From the NCBI GenBank assembly GCA_038999265.1, contig JAWAAR010000004.1:1-36424 (forward strand): DNA of 36,424 nt, written 5' to 3'. Origin of the DNA: Candidatus Aenigmatarchaeota archaeon (lineage in GTDB: Archaea > Aenigmatarchaeota > Aenigmatarchaeia > CG10238-14). A program made the position numbers and the translations under genes. Of this stretch, positions 6,971-14,973 are shown in pieces (within the stretch, counting starts at the first letter, position 1; every line of letters begins with the position of its first letter). A model generated the notes under the pieces. It made no database searches, was not told where the DNA came from, and saw only the letters and a list, made by a program, of their open reading frames with translations.

Positions 6971-8353
6971 TTGGTGAAAAATGATAATTTAATTATGGAT
7001 GCTCCTTTAAGATATCTGATAATAGGCTTGATTTTTGCTATTCTTATCTTAATATATATGAAAATATCGAGAAGTCAGGAAATTTTAAGCAATTTCCATG
7101 AAGTCTTTGTGTTGGTTTTTACCAACAAAATGGCTTATTTGACAGATGAAAATGTAACTCTTTCAATATTTACCTCATCAGATGAAGGTGAAGTTAATTT
7201 AACTATAAACGGAAGCAATTCTGAATATTCAATTTCCGGGATTCTTGTAAATGGAAATTACTCTACGCAAATAGGTGGACTTGCTCCAGGAAATTACACA
7301 GTTATTGGTAGGGTTTACGTAAATGGCTCCCTATACCAAAATTTCTCATCCTTTGAGATTATCGATTATGAAAAAAACAATCAAAACTTAATCTCATTAG
7401 GAGAGGATATTCAACTCCAAATTTTATTGAATGGCCCATACGAAATTGGTAAGGATATGGTAATATCAATCTTGGGATATCCCCACACAAACTTTACAAT
7501 CGAGATTTTTAGAGGCAAAGAATTGATAATAAAAATTGAAAATTCAACAGATGAGAATGGAAATTTCACATACAATTTGCCAATTGAATATTTCGGAAAT
7601 TATACAATAAAATTCAACTATTTAAATAAAAGTGAAGAAAGGCGATTTATGATTCAACCAAAAATTGAATTTAAATTTGAAAGAAATGTTTTTGATGATG
7701 AAGTTAACTTTCTTTTTTTTGGTGAACAAAATTCAAATTATAGTATGGAGATAGTTTCGGAAAATTATTTTTCAATATTTAACTTTTCAACAGACGATAA
7801 TGGAACTTATATTTTTTCAAACAATTTTCAACCAGGCAATTATTCTGTTTTTCTTATCGGAGAAGGTGGGTTAAGTGAATGGTTTTTGGTTTCAGGTTCA
7901 AATGGTGATAAAAATGAAATAAAGAATGTAGAATTAGAGGAATTTAAGTTTATTACAACTGACGGTTTAAATTGGGTTTTGGAAGAGGATGTTCCAAAAA
8001 TATTAATAAATGCAAATCAAGTTTCAATAGATTGTAAAGGACATAGATTAGGTGGAATAACAATTGAAAATTCATCCGAGATTATGATAAATAATTGTAT
8101 AATAGAAGGTTCTGAAATAGGTTTATTTTCTAAAAATTCGAAAAAAATAGAAATCATCAATAACACTATAACTAAAAATAAGCATGGTGTTGTGATATTT
8201 GGTGGAGACCATATAAAGGTTATTGAAAATTTGATAACCGGAAATGATTATTATGGAATATTGTTTTTTGGGACATCCAATTATCAATCAGAAAATAACC
8301 AAATTGAGAATAGATTTGATATAAATCTCTTGGAAAAATTAAAAAACCTTTAA
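6971..8353 (+). CDS. Membrane-anchored surface protein with Ig-like domains and C-terminal beta-helix
   Basis: About 460 residues, with alternative starts TTG 6971, GTG 6974 or ATG 6995. An N-terminal membrane helix (YLIIGLIFAILILIYM) anchors a large extracellular part. Residues about 40-310 form repeated beta-sandwich-like segments with CARDB/Ig-type phrases (LSIFTSSDEGEVNLTINGS, PGNYTVIGRVYVNGS). The last about 120 residues form a short right-handed beta-helix of NosD/pectate-lyase type, recognisable by the rungs IMINNCIIEGSEIGLFSK, KIEIINNTITKNKHGVVIF and KVIENLITGNDYYGILFFG. Many N-x-S/T sites suggest N-glycosylation. The role is inferred as a cell-surface adhesin or glycan-binding protein. 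It is a monocistronic gene, divergent from the fibre operon and convergent with tRNA-Arg. Confidence 0.75.
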   Translation: MVKNDNLIMDAPLRYLIIGLIFAILILIYMKISRSQEILSNFHEVFVLVFTNKMAYLTDENVTLSIFTSSDEGEVNLTINGSNSEYSISGILVNGNYSTQIGGLAPGNYTVIGRVYVNGSLYQNFSSFEIIDYEKNNQNLISLGEDIQLQILLNGPYEIGKDMVISILGYPHTNFTIEIFRGKELIIKIENSTDENGNFTYNLPIEYFGNYTIKFNYLNKSEERRFMIQPKIEFKFERNVFDDEVNFLFFGEQNSNYSMEIVSENYFSIFNFSTDDNGTYIFSNNFQPGNYSVFLIGEGGLSEWFLVSGSNGDKNEIKNVELEEFKFITTDGLNWVLEEDVPKILINANQVSIDCKGHRLGGITIENSSEIMINNCIIEGSEIGLFSKNSKKIEIINNTITKNKHGVVIFGGDHIKVIENLITGNDYYGILFFGTSNYQSENNQIENRFDINLLEKLKNL

Positions 8354-8361
8354 AATAATCA

Positions 8362-8436
8362 TGGACCCGGAGGGATTTGAACCCTCGACCATCAGCTTAG
8401 AAGGCTGCTGCTCTGTCCAAACTGAGCTACGGGTCC
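8362..8436 (-). tRNA. tRNA-Arg (anticodon TCT)
   Basis: The 75-nt cloverleaf has a perfect 7-bp acceptor stem (GGACCCG/CGGGTCC), D stem GCTC/GAGC, anticodon loop CTTCTAA giving TCT (reads AGA), T arm GAGGG-TTCAAAT-CCCTC and discriminator A. CCA is not encoded. The first anticodon-stem pair is a G-A mismatch (GCAGC against GCTGA); the remaining four pairs are good. No intron is seen. Confidence 0.95.
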
Positions 8437-8479
8437 TTAGCAAACTTTATCATGTTTTCATGTTTTACCTTGAAATAAT

Positions 8480-8561
8480 GTTCCTTAGATAATTTTTGGT
8501 GACTTCATAAATTAATTTATGCTGGTTTTGTGAAGTCTTGTTTATTTATCTAAGGGGGAAC
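8480..8561. ncRNA. Nested inverted-repeat element between two tRNA genes (candidate structured RNA)
   Basis: Three concentric inverted repeats occur within 82 nt. The outer arms are GTTCCTTAGATAA (8480-8492) and TTATCTAAGGGGGAAC (8546-8561), fully complementary except for three extra G. The inner arms are GACTTCA (8501-8507) and TGAAGTC (8531-8537). The centre is the 16-nt palindrome CATAAATTAATTTATG (8506-8521). An RNA from either strand would fold into a long interrupted hairpin. It could be an ncRNA, a processing signal for the flanking tRNAs, or a small mobile-element relic. Symmetry prevents a strand call. Confidence 0.5.
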
Positions 8562-8627
8562 AATCAGGATAATCTCCACTCGTAATAATTCTAAAATTAA
8601 TAAATTTTAATAACAATTACTAATTAT

Positions 8628-8699
8628 GGCCCGGTTGGCGTAATGGTAGCGTAGGAGCCTGTGGAGCTCTTGGTCGGAGTTCGAATCTCCGGCTGGGCC
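8628..8699 (+). tRNA. tRNA-His (anticodon GTG)
   Basis: The cloverleaf includes an encoded G-1 opposite C73, the identity element of histidine tRNA: G-1 then GCCCGGT pairs with GCTGGGC then C73. The D stem is GCGT/GCGT with G-T pairs, the anticodon stem GGAGC/GCTCT encloses loop CTGTGGA (anticodon GTG), and the T arm is CGGAG-TTCGAAT-CTCCG. CCA is not encoded. A run of T immediately downstream (about 8701-8713) is a plausible archaeal terminator. Confidence 0.95.
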
Positions 8700-8728
8700 T
8701 ATTTATTTTTTTTAAGCAAAAAAAAATT

Positions 8729-9626
8729 ATGAAAAAAAAAAGAAGAAGCTCAAATATATCTTACCCTTAATTGGTTTAACTTTGTTGCTTTCAGGACTTA
8801 TGTCCCCTAGGTGGTCAATCGGATTATTGCCAAATTGCTCATCTCCTCTCGAGTTAAATGTTGGAAGAAAACCAAAAATAACAGCAAGAGATGTCGGTAG
8901 GAATGTTTATTTCATAGCCGATCCCTTTTTAGTTCAAAATGAAGGAAGGTACTATCTTTTTGTAGAAGTAAAAGAAGGGGGAAAAATGGTTATATTGGTT
9001 ATTTTTATAGTGACGATGGATTAAATTGGATTTATGGAGGTCCAGTTTTAAGGGAAAACTTTCATCTATCTTATCCTTATGTTTTTTGGTCGCCTGATGG
9101 GTGGTACATGATACCTGAGAGTAGTCAGGCCAATGCTATAAGATTATATAAATCTACAAACTTTCCAGAAAAGTGGGAATATGTCCAAGATATTATTCCT
9201 GGAAGATATGTTGATACAAGTATAGTCAATCAAAATGGAATTTGGTATCTATTTACCGGAGAACTTCATAGAGCATTAACTGGAACTTCAAAGGACTTAC
9301 ATTTATTTTATTCGGAAAACCTAACGGGGCCCTGGTTTGAACACCCAATGAGCCCAATAGTCAGAAATGATCCAAACAGAGCAAGGCCTGGTGGAAGAAT
9401 AATAGAATCTTATGGTATAATCTATAGGATAGCACAAGATGATACCCCACTTTATGGGAATGGTCTAAGAATCCTTCAAATAACTGAATTGACAACCCAA
9501 ACTTATAGGGAAGAAGAAATATCATCCATAGGTTTTTTTCTAAGAAACCCACGTTGGGCTATCTTGGGAGTACATACTTTTGATACAGATGGAAATATCT
9601 GTGTTTATGACGGAAGAGGTTGGTAA
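8729..9626 (+). pseudogene. Frame-disrupted glycan-active protein of the glucosamine inositolphosphorylceramide transferase N-terminal domain type
   Basis: Two in-frame pieces (8782-9024 and about 8983-9626) join into one protein if a base is lost or gained near 8977-8986 (G5A5). The rejoined text runs ADPFLVQNEGRYYLFVE, GYIGYFYSDDGLNWIY, HLSYPYVFWSPDGWYMIPES, IRLYKSTNFPEKWEYV, then DTSIVNQNGIWYLFTGE. This is the five-bladed GH43-like propeller domain found in GINT1-type and formyltransferase-linked sugar proteins. A second shift in the A10 run at 8732-8741 would join ATG 8729 to a lipoprotein-like leader (KYILPLIGLTLLLSG). It lies alone between tRNA-His and the convergent NDT-like gene. Either a pseudogene or an assembly homopolymer error explains it. 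Confidence 0.75.
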
Positions 9627-9627
9627 T

Positions 9628-10083
9628 TTAACCATATTTCCTTTTCCATCCTTTCTTATAACCCTGGTATTTTTTCTTATCGCTATATTGATAGTATTCC
9701 TTTTTTGACTCTTCTGGATATTCTTCATTCAAAAATTTGTTTATTTTTATTCTCAAGTCCTCTGGGGTAGAATATTTGATCAGCTTAAAATGTACATCCT
9801 TCAATGACTTTGGATAATCTCTTCCAAATTTCACAAAAAGTATGATTGGTTTTTTATTTTCATGAGCCCAATTAGCTTCAATTTCAACATCAGCCCCAGG
9901 ATAAGAAACCTCAGCAATAAAAAGTATTGAATCATTCAAGATCTCTTTCAATTTTTCAGTATATTTTTCTTTGGGGAATTCTTCTCTATCCTCAGGTAGG
10001 GTAACCTCGTATGTCTCAGCTAACTCCCTGAAAACTTCCTTTAAATCTTCTGGTAATTCTGAGGGATAAGAAATATATATCAT
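9628..10083 (-). CDS. Nucleoside 2-deoxyribosyltransferase-like protein
   Basis: A 151-residue protein with a Rossmann-like NDT fold pattern: MIYISYPS at the first strand, then DSILFIAEVSYPGADVEIEANWA followed by KKPIILFVKFG. The E in GADVEIE is where the family's nucleophilic Glu lies. NDT family enzymes cleave or exchange the N-glycosidic bond of nucleosides or nucleotides; the substrate here is unknown. The last 30 residues are a Lys/Tyr-rich basic tail without homology clues (QYSDKKKYQGYKKGWKRK). It follows the double Nudix gene with a 6-nt gap, so the genes are probably cotranscribed, which supports a role in nucleotide clean-up or turnover. A TIR-like reading was considered but fits less well. 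Confidence 0.65.
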   Translation of the reverse strand: MIYISYPSELPEDLKEVFRELAETYEVTLPEDREEFPKEKYTEKLKEILNDSILFIAEVSYPGADVEIEANWAHENKKPIILFVKFGRDYPKSLKDVHFKLIKYSTPEDLRIKINKFLNEEYPEESKKEYYQYSDKKKYQGYKKGWKRKYG

Positions 10084-10089
10084 CGAATA

Positions 10090-10914
10090 TCACTCTCTAT
10101 TTAAATATTCTAAACTTTTCTTGAATATTTTTACAAGACTTTTAAAATTCAAATTTTCTATAACTTCTTTTCTACTCATCCATTTTGCTTCAATCACATC
10201 ATCACACATTGGTTTTGGCTTAAAATCTTCACTTATTTTTACCAGATAAACTGATTGTCTTGAAACAACACCCTTGAGGAAACCCTTCTTGTAGGTAAAT
10301 TCATGTGTCAATGGAATTTTATTTATAGAAATTCCTTCATCAACTAATCCTATCTCCTCTCTCAATTCATGTCTCAATGCTTGAATTTCACTTTCTCCTC
10401 TCTCAATTCCCCCAGAAACAAAAGTAATGTTTCCATTTCTTGTTTTCACAGTAACAAAGGAATCTAAATCCTTGTAAACTATTGCAAGAATACCTTTTCT
10501 CGAAGGAAGTCTACCTATAAGTTTTATTGCTATTTGAACCATTCCATGAATTAAATTATAATCGAGAAGTTCTTGAATTGTGACCCACTTATAGTTTGTA
10601 TTTTCCTTGTTCAATTTTATTTTATTTATTTTTGACTCAAAAAGGAAAGGATTTATTTTCCAGGTAATTCCAATTTCCTTGTCCTCATCCATGTAAACTT
10701 TTGCCTTTTTGATCAAATTCAAAGATTTCTCATCCAGTCCGGTTTCTTCTTTTATCTCTCTGTAAGCTGCTTCAAGAGGTTTTTCACCTCTTTCTACCCT
10801 CCCGCAAACAAAACTCCATCCATTAGGATAATTTTTGGTTTTTGGGTGCCTCTTTAGAATTAATATCTTATTCTTGTGCCTTATTATTGAAACAACTGTC
10901 TCTATATATTCCAT
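10090..10914 (-). CDS. Tandem double Nudix hydrolase
   Basis: Two Nudix domains in one about 274-residue chain. The first (residues about 1-130) has a complete Nudix box, GRVERGEKPLEAAYREIKEE. The second (about 140-270) reads GGIERGESEIQALRHELREE, where the usual Arg of REUxEE is His. Nudix enzymes hydrolyse nucleoside diphosphates linked to another moiety using Mg on the Glu cluster, which is intact in both. The start is taken at ATG 10914, preceded by GGTG with a 5-nt spacer and lying just after the stop of the upstream gene; a longer form from 10941 would overlap that gene and has no such signal. The neighbours are a Nudix-HAD fusion upstream and an NDT-like gene downstream. Confidence 0.9.
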   Translation of the reverse strand: MEYIETVVSIIRHKNKILILKRHPKTKNYPNGWSFVCGRVERGEKPLEAAYREIKEETGLDEKSLNLIKKAKVYMDEDKEIGITWKINPFLFESKINKIKLNKENTNYKWVTIQELLDYNLIHGMVQIAIKLIGRLPSRKGILAIVYKDLDSFVTVKTRNGNITFVSGGIERGESEIQALRHELREEIGLVDEGISINKIPLTHEFTYKKGFLKGVVSRQSVYLVKISEDFKPKPMCDDVIEAKWMSRKEVIENLNFKSLVKIFKKSLEYLNRE

Positions 10915-10916
10915 TG

Positions 10917-11906
10917 TTACACCTTTATTCCGATCCTGCAAAATTCTTTCTTAATTTGTCTATCATTCCTGAAAATTATTGATTTTATTCCGATTTTTTC
11001 TGCTGATTTTATATTCCTTTCCAGGTCATCAACAAAAATTGTTTCCCAGGGTTTTGTTCCCATTCTATCAAGGGTCAGATTGTATATTCTTGGGTCAGGT
11101 TTGGCCAATCCAAATTTATATGATGTCACAACAACATCAAATATTCCTTCTAATCCCATATTTTTGAAACTCTCCTCAAACCAATCCCTCATATGGTTTG
11201 AAATTATCCCAAGCTTGTATCTACCTTTGAGTGATTTTGCAATCTTAACCATCCCTCTTCTAGGTTTATAGTGTTTTATCATATTTTCTCTTATTTCCTT
11301 TGGTGAACAATTCAAGAAATTTGATAGTTTTTCCCAAAAAACTTTTGAATCAACTTTACCCAATTCCACTGGTTTCCAAATATCAATGGTAAATTTCAAG
11401 AAATCTTGCTCATTAACCTTATATTTTCCCGAATATTTTTTAACAAAAGATTCGAATGTTCCGTCAATCGTAAAAACTCCAGAAAAATCAAAAATTATTC
11501 CTTTTATCAATCTACCTATTCTTTTTTCAAAAAACTTCTTTTCTTGGGGTGTGTAAAGCTTTCCAACCACTTCTGTTAATTTAAACCATTTTGCTTCCAT
11601 ATTTACTTCTGGTTTTAATCTTTTCTGATTAGTCTCAAAAAGGAAAATAGATATTATCTTAAGTTGTTTTTTATTTGAAACACTTGGCCTAATTATTGTT
11701 CCCAATTTTTCAACAAGCTTTAATTTTTCTATTCCAGTTTCCTCTCTTATCTCCCTTATAGCAGCCTCTATCTCACTTTCACCTTTCTCAATCCTACCTT
11801 TTGGGATGAACCAATTGTCAAAATTCAATCTTTTATCTCTAACCAAACAAACCTTGCCATTATTTAAAACAATTCCACCTGATGATCTTGATATTGAGGT
11901 ATACAT
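10917..11906 (-). CDS. Nudix hydrolase fused to HAD-superfamily hydrolase
   Basis: A 329-residue two-domain protein. Residues about 8-130 are a Nudix domain with box GRIEKGESEIEAAIREIREE. Residues about 133-325 are a HAD hydrolase with motif I IIFDFSGVF, motif II GIISNH, motif III Lys in GLAKPDPRIY and motif IV IFVDDLERN. Motif I has Ser rather than Asp two residues after the nucleophile, so the usual acid/base is missing, as in some FDFGGV-type HADs. Fusion suggests sequential action on one compound, for example pyrophosphate cleavage then dephosphorylation (inference). It heads a three-gene minus-strand operon and is divergent from the HD gene across a 47-nt AT-rich spacer. Confidence 0.9.
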   Translation of the reverse strand: MYTSISRSSGGIVLNNGKVCLVRDKRLNFDNWFIPKGRIEKGESEIEAAIREIREETGIEKLKLVEKLGTIIRPSVSNKKQLKIISIFLFETNQKRLKPEVNMEAKWFKLTEVVGKLYTPQEKKFFEKRIGRLIKGIIFDFSGVFTIDGTFESFVKKYSGKYKVNEQDFLKFTIDIWKPVELGKVDSKVFWEKLSNFLNCSPKEIRENMIKHYKPRRGMVKIAKSLKGRYKLGIISNHMRDWFEESFKNMGLEGIFDVVVTSYKFGLAKPDPRIYNLTLDRMGTKPWETIFVDDLERNIKSAEKIGIKSIIFRNDRQIKKEFCRIGIKV

Positions 11907-11953
11907 AAAATCAATATTTATTATTTACCTAAGGCAAATATTAACTTGATAGG

Positions 11954-12727
11954 ATGATAAAACTTGATACCCGTGGAAATGAGAAACTAGAAAAATTGTT
12001 AGATCTGGTCAACAAAGATAAAGAATTGGAAACAATATGGAAATGTGTTAATGTGAATGCAATAGATAGGATGGGTTACAATGATCATGGCCCAGTTCAT
12101 GTCCAAATTGTCTGCAAGAATGCCCTGGATATACTGAGGATTCTGGAAAAGAAAAAGATAGAGCCGAATATAGTAAAAGATTATTCTTTTGAACAAGAGG
12201 ATGCAGAAATTGTTGTTGTCCTCACCTCACTCCTCCATGATATTGGAATGGTAGTAAAGAGGGAAAACCATGAAGACTATAGCATTTCAATTGGCCTGAA
12301 ATTCATAGAAAAATATCTCGGTGAAATATATGAAAATGTTGAAACCAGAACAATAGTTAAGTCTGAAGTTCTACATGGGATAATGACACATTCAGAGGAA
12401 GAAAAACCTCTGACAATAGAAGCTGGTGTTGTAAGGGTTGCAGATGCATTGGATATGGCCCAAGGAAGGGCAAGGATACCGTTTGAGGCTGGAAGTATAA
12501 CTATCCATTCTGTTTCAGCTTTAGCAATAGAAAAGGTTCAAATATTGGAAGGTGAAGAAAAACCACTCCTGATCAAGATAAAAATGTCTAACTCTGCTGG
12601 TATATTTCAGGTTGATGAATTGCTTAGGAATAAGATAAAAAACACCCCAATAGAGAAGCACATCAAAGTTTATGTTGAAGTCCAGGGGGAAAGAGAAAAG
12701 TCAATTATTCACCACTTTGAGATTTGA
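11954..12727 (+). CDS. HD-domain metal-dependent phosphohydrolase
   Basis: A 257-residue HD-superfamily protein. The metal ligands are visible in order: H in NDHGPVHV, the HD pair in SLLHDIGM, H residues in EVLHGIMTH, and D in RVADALDMAQG. HD proteins of this layout hydrolyse phosphate esters, often of nucleotides, and are widespread as single genes in archaea; the substrate is not predictable. The C-terminal about 90 residues form a beta-rich domain (GSITIHSVSALAIEKVQIL). The start is ATG 11954 after a short AT-rich divergent promoter shared with the Nudix-HAD gene. It ends in a 23-bp convergent overlap with the DUF362 gene. Confidence 0.85.
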   Translation: MIKLDTRGNEKLEKLLDLVNKDKELETIWKCVNVNAIDRMGYNDHGPVHVQIVCKNALDILRILEKKKIEPNIVKDYSFEQEDAEIVVVLTSLLHDIGMVVKRENHEDYSISIGLKFIEKYLGEIYENVETRTIVKSEVLHGIMTHSEEEKPLTIEAGVVRVADALDMAQGRARIPFEAGSITIHSVSALAIEKVQILEGEEKPLLIKIKMSNSAGIFQVDELLRNKIKNTPIEKHIKVYVEVQGEREKSIIHHFEI

Positions 12728-13727
12728 TTGAAATAATCTTATATTTTCTTTTTCCAAGCCCTATTTCTTCACCATATTCTAGTATATAACTTCCATCAAC
12801 ACCATGCTCCCTCTTAAATGGATCAAAACCTGTATTTTTTATAACAAGATCCAATGAGGCCTGATCAATTGCAACAGGGTCCTTGGATAAAAGTATTCCT
12901 ATGTCTTTCATAAAAGGTTTTTGCTTAGTTCCCTTGCAATCACAAAGATGTGTGATGTTTGTTAGAAAGTTTATGTACCACCATTTTCTTCCCTTAATGG
13001 CTGCAAGTGTGTATTCGGCCATTTTTTCCATCAGTTTCTTGCTATTATGGAAATCTGTGTTTATTGCCGAATTAGGGCAGATGGCTATACACATGGCACA
13101 ACCTATACATTTTTCCTGATTTATTTTTGCTTTTTTTGTTAATTGAATGCCACCTGTAGGACAGTTTTTCACACATATACCACAAGATACACATGATCCT
13201 GTATCGATCTTTGGTGAAACTGAAGAATGCATATCAAGTTTACCACCTCTTGAACCCAACCCCATTCCAACATTTTTTATTGCACCCCCAAACCCAGACA
13301 TTCTATGACCTTTGAAATGTGTGAGGGCAACAAGTTTCTTGTATTTCTCAAGGCCTTTTCCGAGTTTTGCAATTTTTGTGTTTTTTGTTTTTATTGGGAC
13401 TTCAAGAGTTTCTTCACCCCACTCACCATCCAAAATATCTATTTCAATAAAATCAAAACCATGTTTTTTCGCGGTAATCAGATGATCGGTCTTTCTGGTT
13501 CTTGTCCCTCTATATAGGACATTACATTCCACAAACTTTGGTTTTTTGAAGTATTTTTTGATGTCCGAAAGCAGTTTAGGGTTGATGTGGGTGTCATTTT
13601 CTCCCTCCCCAAAATGTATCTTGAAACCTACATTTTCCTTTCCAAAATCCTTTGATATTATTTCAAAAAATCTATTTACTCCACTCTTTAAATCAGATAA
13701 TTTATCATAAAAGTAAACTTTTTCCAT
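12705..13727 (-). CDS. DUF362 protein with two [4Fe-4S] ferredoxin motifs
   Basis: A 340-residue DUF362 family protein (typical openings GFKIHFGEGENDTHI, then ALTHFKGHRMSGFGGAIKN) with an inserted ferredoxin segment at about residues 178-222. The clusters are CVSCGICVKNCPTGGI and CIGCAMCIAICPNSAI, each C-x2-C-x2-C-x3-C-P, binding two [4Fe-4S] centres. It is probably a cytoplasmic electron-transfer protein or iron-sulfur oxidoreductase; no partner gene is adjacent, so the pathway is unknown. It is followed upstream by pgk on the same strand (23-nt gap), so it may be the distal gene of the gap-pgk unit. The 3' end overlaps the HD gene. Confidence 0.88.
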   Translation of the reverse strand: MEKVYFYDKLSDLKSGVNRFFEIISKDFGKENVGFKIHFGEGENDTHINPKLLSDIKKYFKKPKFVECNVLYRGTRTRKTDHLITAKKHGFDFIEIDILDGEWGEETLEVPIKTKNTKIAKLGKGLEKYKKLVALTHFKGHRMSGFGGAIKNVGMGLGSRGGKLDMHSSVSPKIDTGSCVSCGICVKNCPTGGIQLTKKAKINQEKCIGCAMCIAICPNSAINTDFHNSKKLMEKMAEYTLAAIKGRKWWYINFLTNITHLCDCKGTKQKPFMKDIGILLSKDPVAIDQASLDLVIKNTGFDPFKREHGVDGSYILEYGEEIGLGKRKYKIISIKSQSGE

Positions 13728-13750
13728 AAGAATTATTGGAATTTCAAGTT

Positions 13751-14962
13751 TTAGTTTTTATTGGAAAAATTCTCCAAGGCTTCGATAACCGGTAATTTCT
13801 TTCCGGATAAATATTCTATGAAGGCACCCCCCGAAAGACTTACATATGTGAATTTATTCTTGTTAATGTGCAACTTTTTCAATGATTCAGTGCTGTGTCC
13901 ACCACCCAGTAGAGAGAATTTCACATTGGAAGCTGCTTTGAAAATCTTCCTGGTACCAATTTCAAAACCTTTCTCCTCAAACACACCCATTGGACCCTTG
14001 ATTATCACGCTATTAGATTTCTTGAGAATCCTAATGTATTTTTTTACTGTTTCCTTTCCTATATCCATCAATTGATTGTCTATCGGTAGATCTGAAAGAT
14101 ATACCTCCTTTCTTTTACCCTTAAACTTTATCGCAAAATCAATCGGTGTTTCAATTTTATTTCTATATTTCCTCAGGAGATCCTGAACTCTTGGTATATA
14201 TTCAGCACATTTCTTGTTTATTATATCCATTGTCTCTTTTCCAAGATTATAATAATCAGCTGCCAGAAAAAGTTCACCGGTCAATCCCCCTGTGAGGACT
14301 TTGTCAATTTTTCCTAACCTTAAAAGATTTTCAGCTACATCAATTGGTTCATCAACCTTTGCTCCTCCTATTACTAAAACACTTGGTCTTTCCGGGAGTT
14401 CGGTAAACCTCTTGAGAGAATTCAATTCCTTTTCCATGTATCTTCCAATAAATGTCGGTAAAACTGGTATGAAACCAACAGTTGAAGCATGCGATCTGTG
14501 AGAATCAGGGAATGCATCAAAAACAAAAGCTTCTGCAAGCGGTGAAAGGTTTTTTACAATCTTACTGTTCTTGTGTTCATCAGGTCTTTTCTCTACAGTC
14601 TCATCATCCAAAAATCTGACATTTTCAAGAAGAATCGCTTCTCCAGGTTTAAGGTTTTTTATCTTGTTTATTGATTTTTCACCAATTATGTCATCTATGT
14701 ATTCTATTTTCTTTCCAACAAGTTTTGTTAAATATATTGCATGCTGCTGGGTGTTTGTGAAATCTGGTTCTCCCTTTTTGCCTTGGTGACCTATTATCAC
14801 AACCTTTGCATTCTTTTTTAAAAGTTCCTTTATTGTCTTTGATCCTTCAACCAACCTTTCTGATAGTTCAATTCTTTTTGTTTTTTCATCATATGGTGAA
14901 TTCAGGCACGTCCTAACTATTACAGTCTTGTTGCTGAAATCAAAACCATCAATTGTTCTAAT
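13751..14962 (-). CDS. pgk: Phosphoglycerate kinase with apparent ATT start
   Basis: Converts 1,3-bisphosphoglycerate and ADP to 3-phosphoglycerate and ATP. Archaeal PGK features are LLENVRFLDDETVEKRP, DAFPDSHRSHASTVGF, GGAKVDEP, GPMGVFEEKGFE and LLGGGHSTE. The first conventional start (TTG 14854) would delete the N-terminal substrate-binding strand. In the same frame, upstream codons read RTIDGFDFSNKTVIVR then LNSPYDEKTKRI, exactly homologous to the family N-terminus, back to ATT at 14960-14962, which sits 5 nt after GAGGTG; the next upstream in-frame codons reach a stop. With this start the protein is 403 residues, the normal length. Oddly, the R-x-D-x-N-S-P motif reads RTCLNSP: the 3-PG-binding Asp is Cys. 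It is coupled to gap upstream. Confidence 0.9.
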   Translation of the reverse strand: MRTIDGFDFSNKTVIVRTCLNSPYDEKTKRIELSERLVEGSKTIKELLKKNAKVVIIGHQGKKGEPDFTNTQQHAIYLTKLVGKKIEYIDDIIGEKSINKIKNLKPGEAILLENVRFLDDETVEKRPDEHKNSKIVKNLSPLAEAFVFDAFPDSHRSHASTVGFIPVLPTFIGRYMEKELNSLKRFTELPERPSVLVIGGAKVDEPIDVAENLLRLGKIDKVLTGGLTGELFLAADYYNLGKETMDIINKKCAEYIPRVQDLLRKYRNKIETPIDFAIKFKGKRKEVYLSDLPIDNQLMDIGKETVKKYIRILKKSNSVIIKGPMGVFEEKGFEIGTRKIFKAASNVKFSLLGGGHSTESLKKLHINKNKFTYVSLSGGAFIEYLSGKKLPVIEALENFSNKN

Positions 14963-14967
14963 AAAAA

Positions 14968-14973
14968 CACCTC
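14968..14973 (-). promoter_or_regulatory. Shine-Dalgarno GAGGTG for pgk ATT start
   Basis: GAGGTG overlaps the TGA stop of gap and stands exactly 5 nt before the ATT codon, the same GGTG-N5 spacing seen before gap (ATG 16003), the double Nudix gene (ATG 10914), the gene at 25581 (TTG) and the gene ending at 30943 (GTG). This spacing is the main evidence for initiation at ATT. Confidence 0.7.

Noticed and set aside
9628-10083. TIR-like NADase/defence protein
   Set aside because: The GADVEIEANWA plus KKPIILF pattern fits nucleoside deoxyribosyltransferase-like proteins better, and the neighbours are nucleotide hydrolases rather than defence genes.
10914-10941. Longer start for the double Nudix protein at 10941
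   Set aside because: It would overlap the upstream gene by 25 nt without a ribosome site, whereas ATG 10914 has GGTG at 5 nt.
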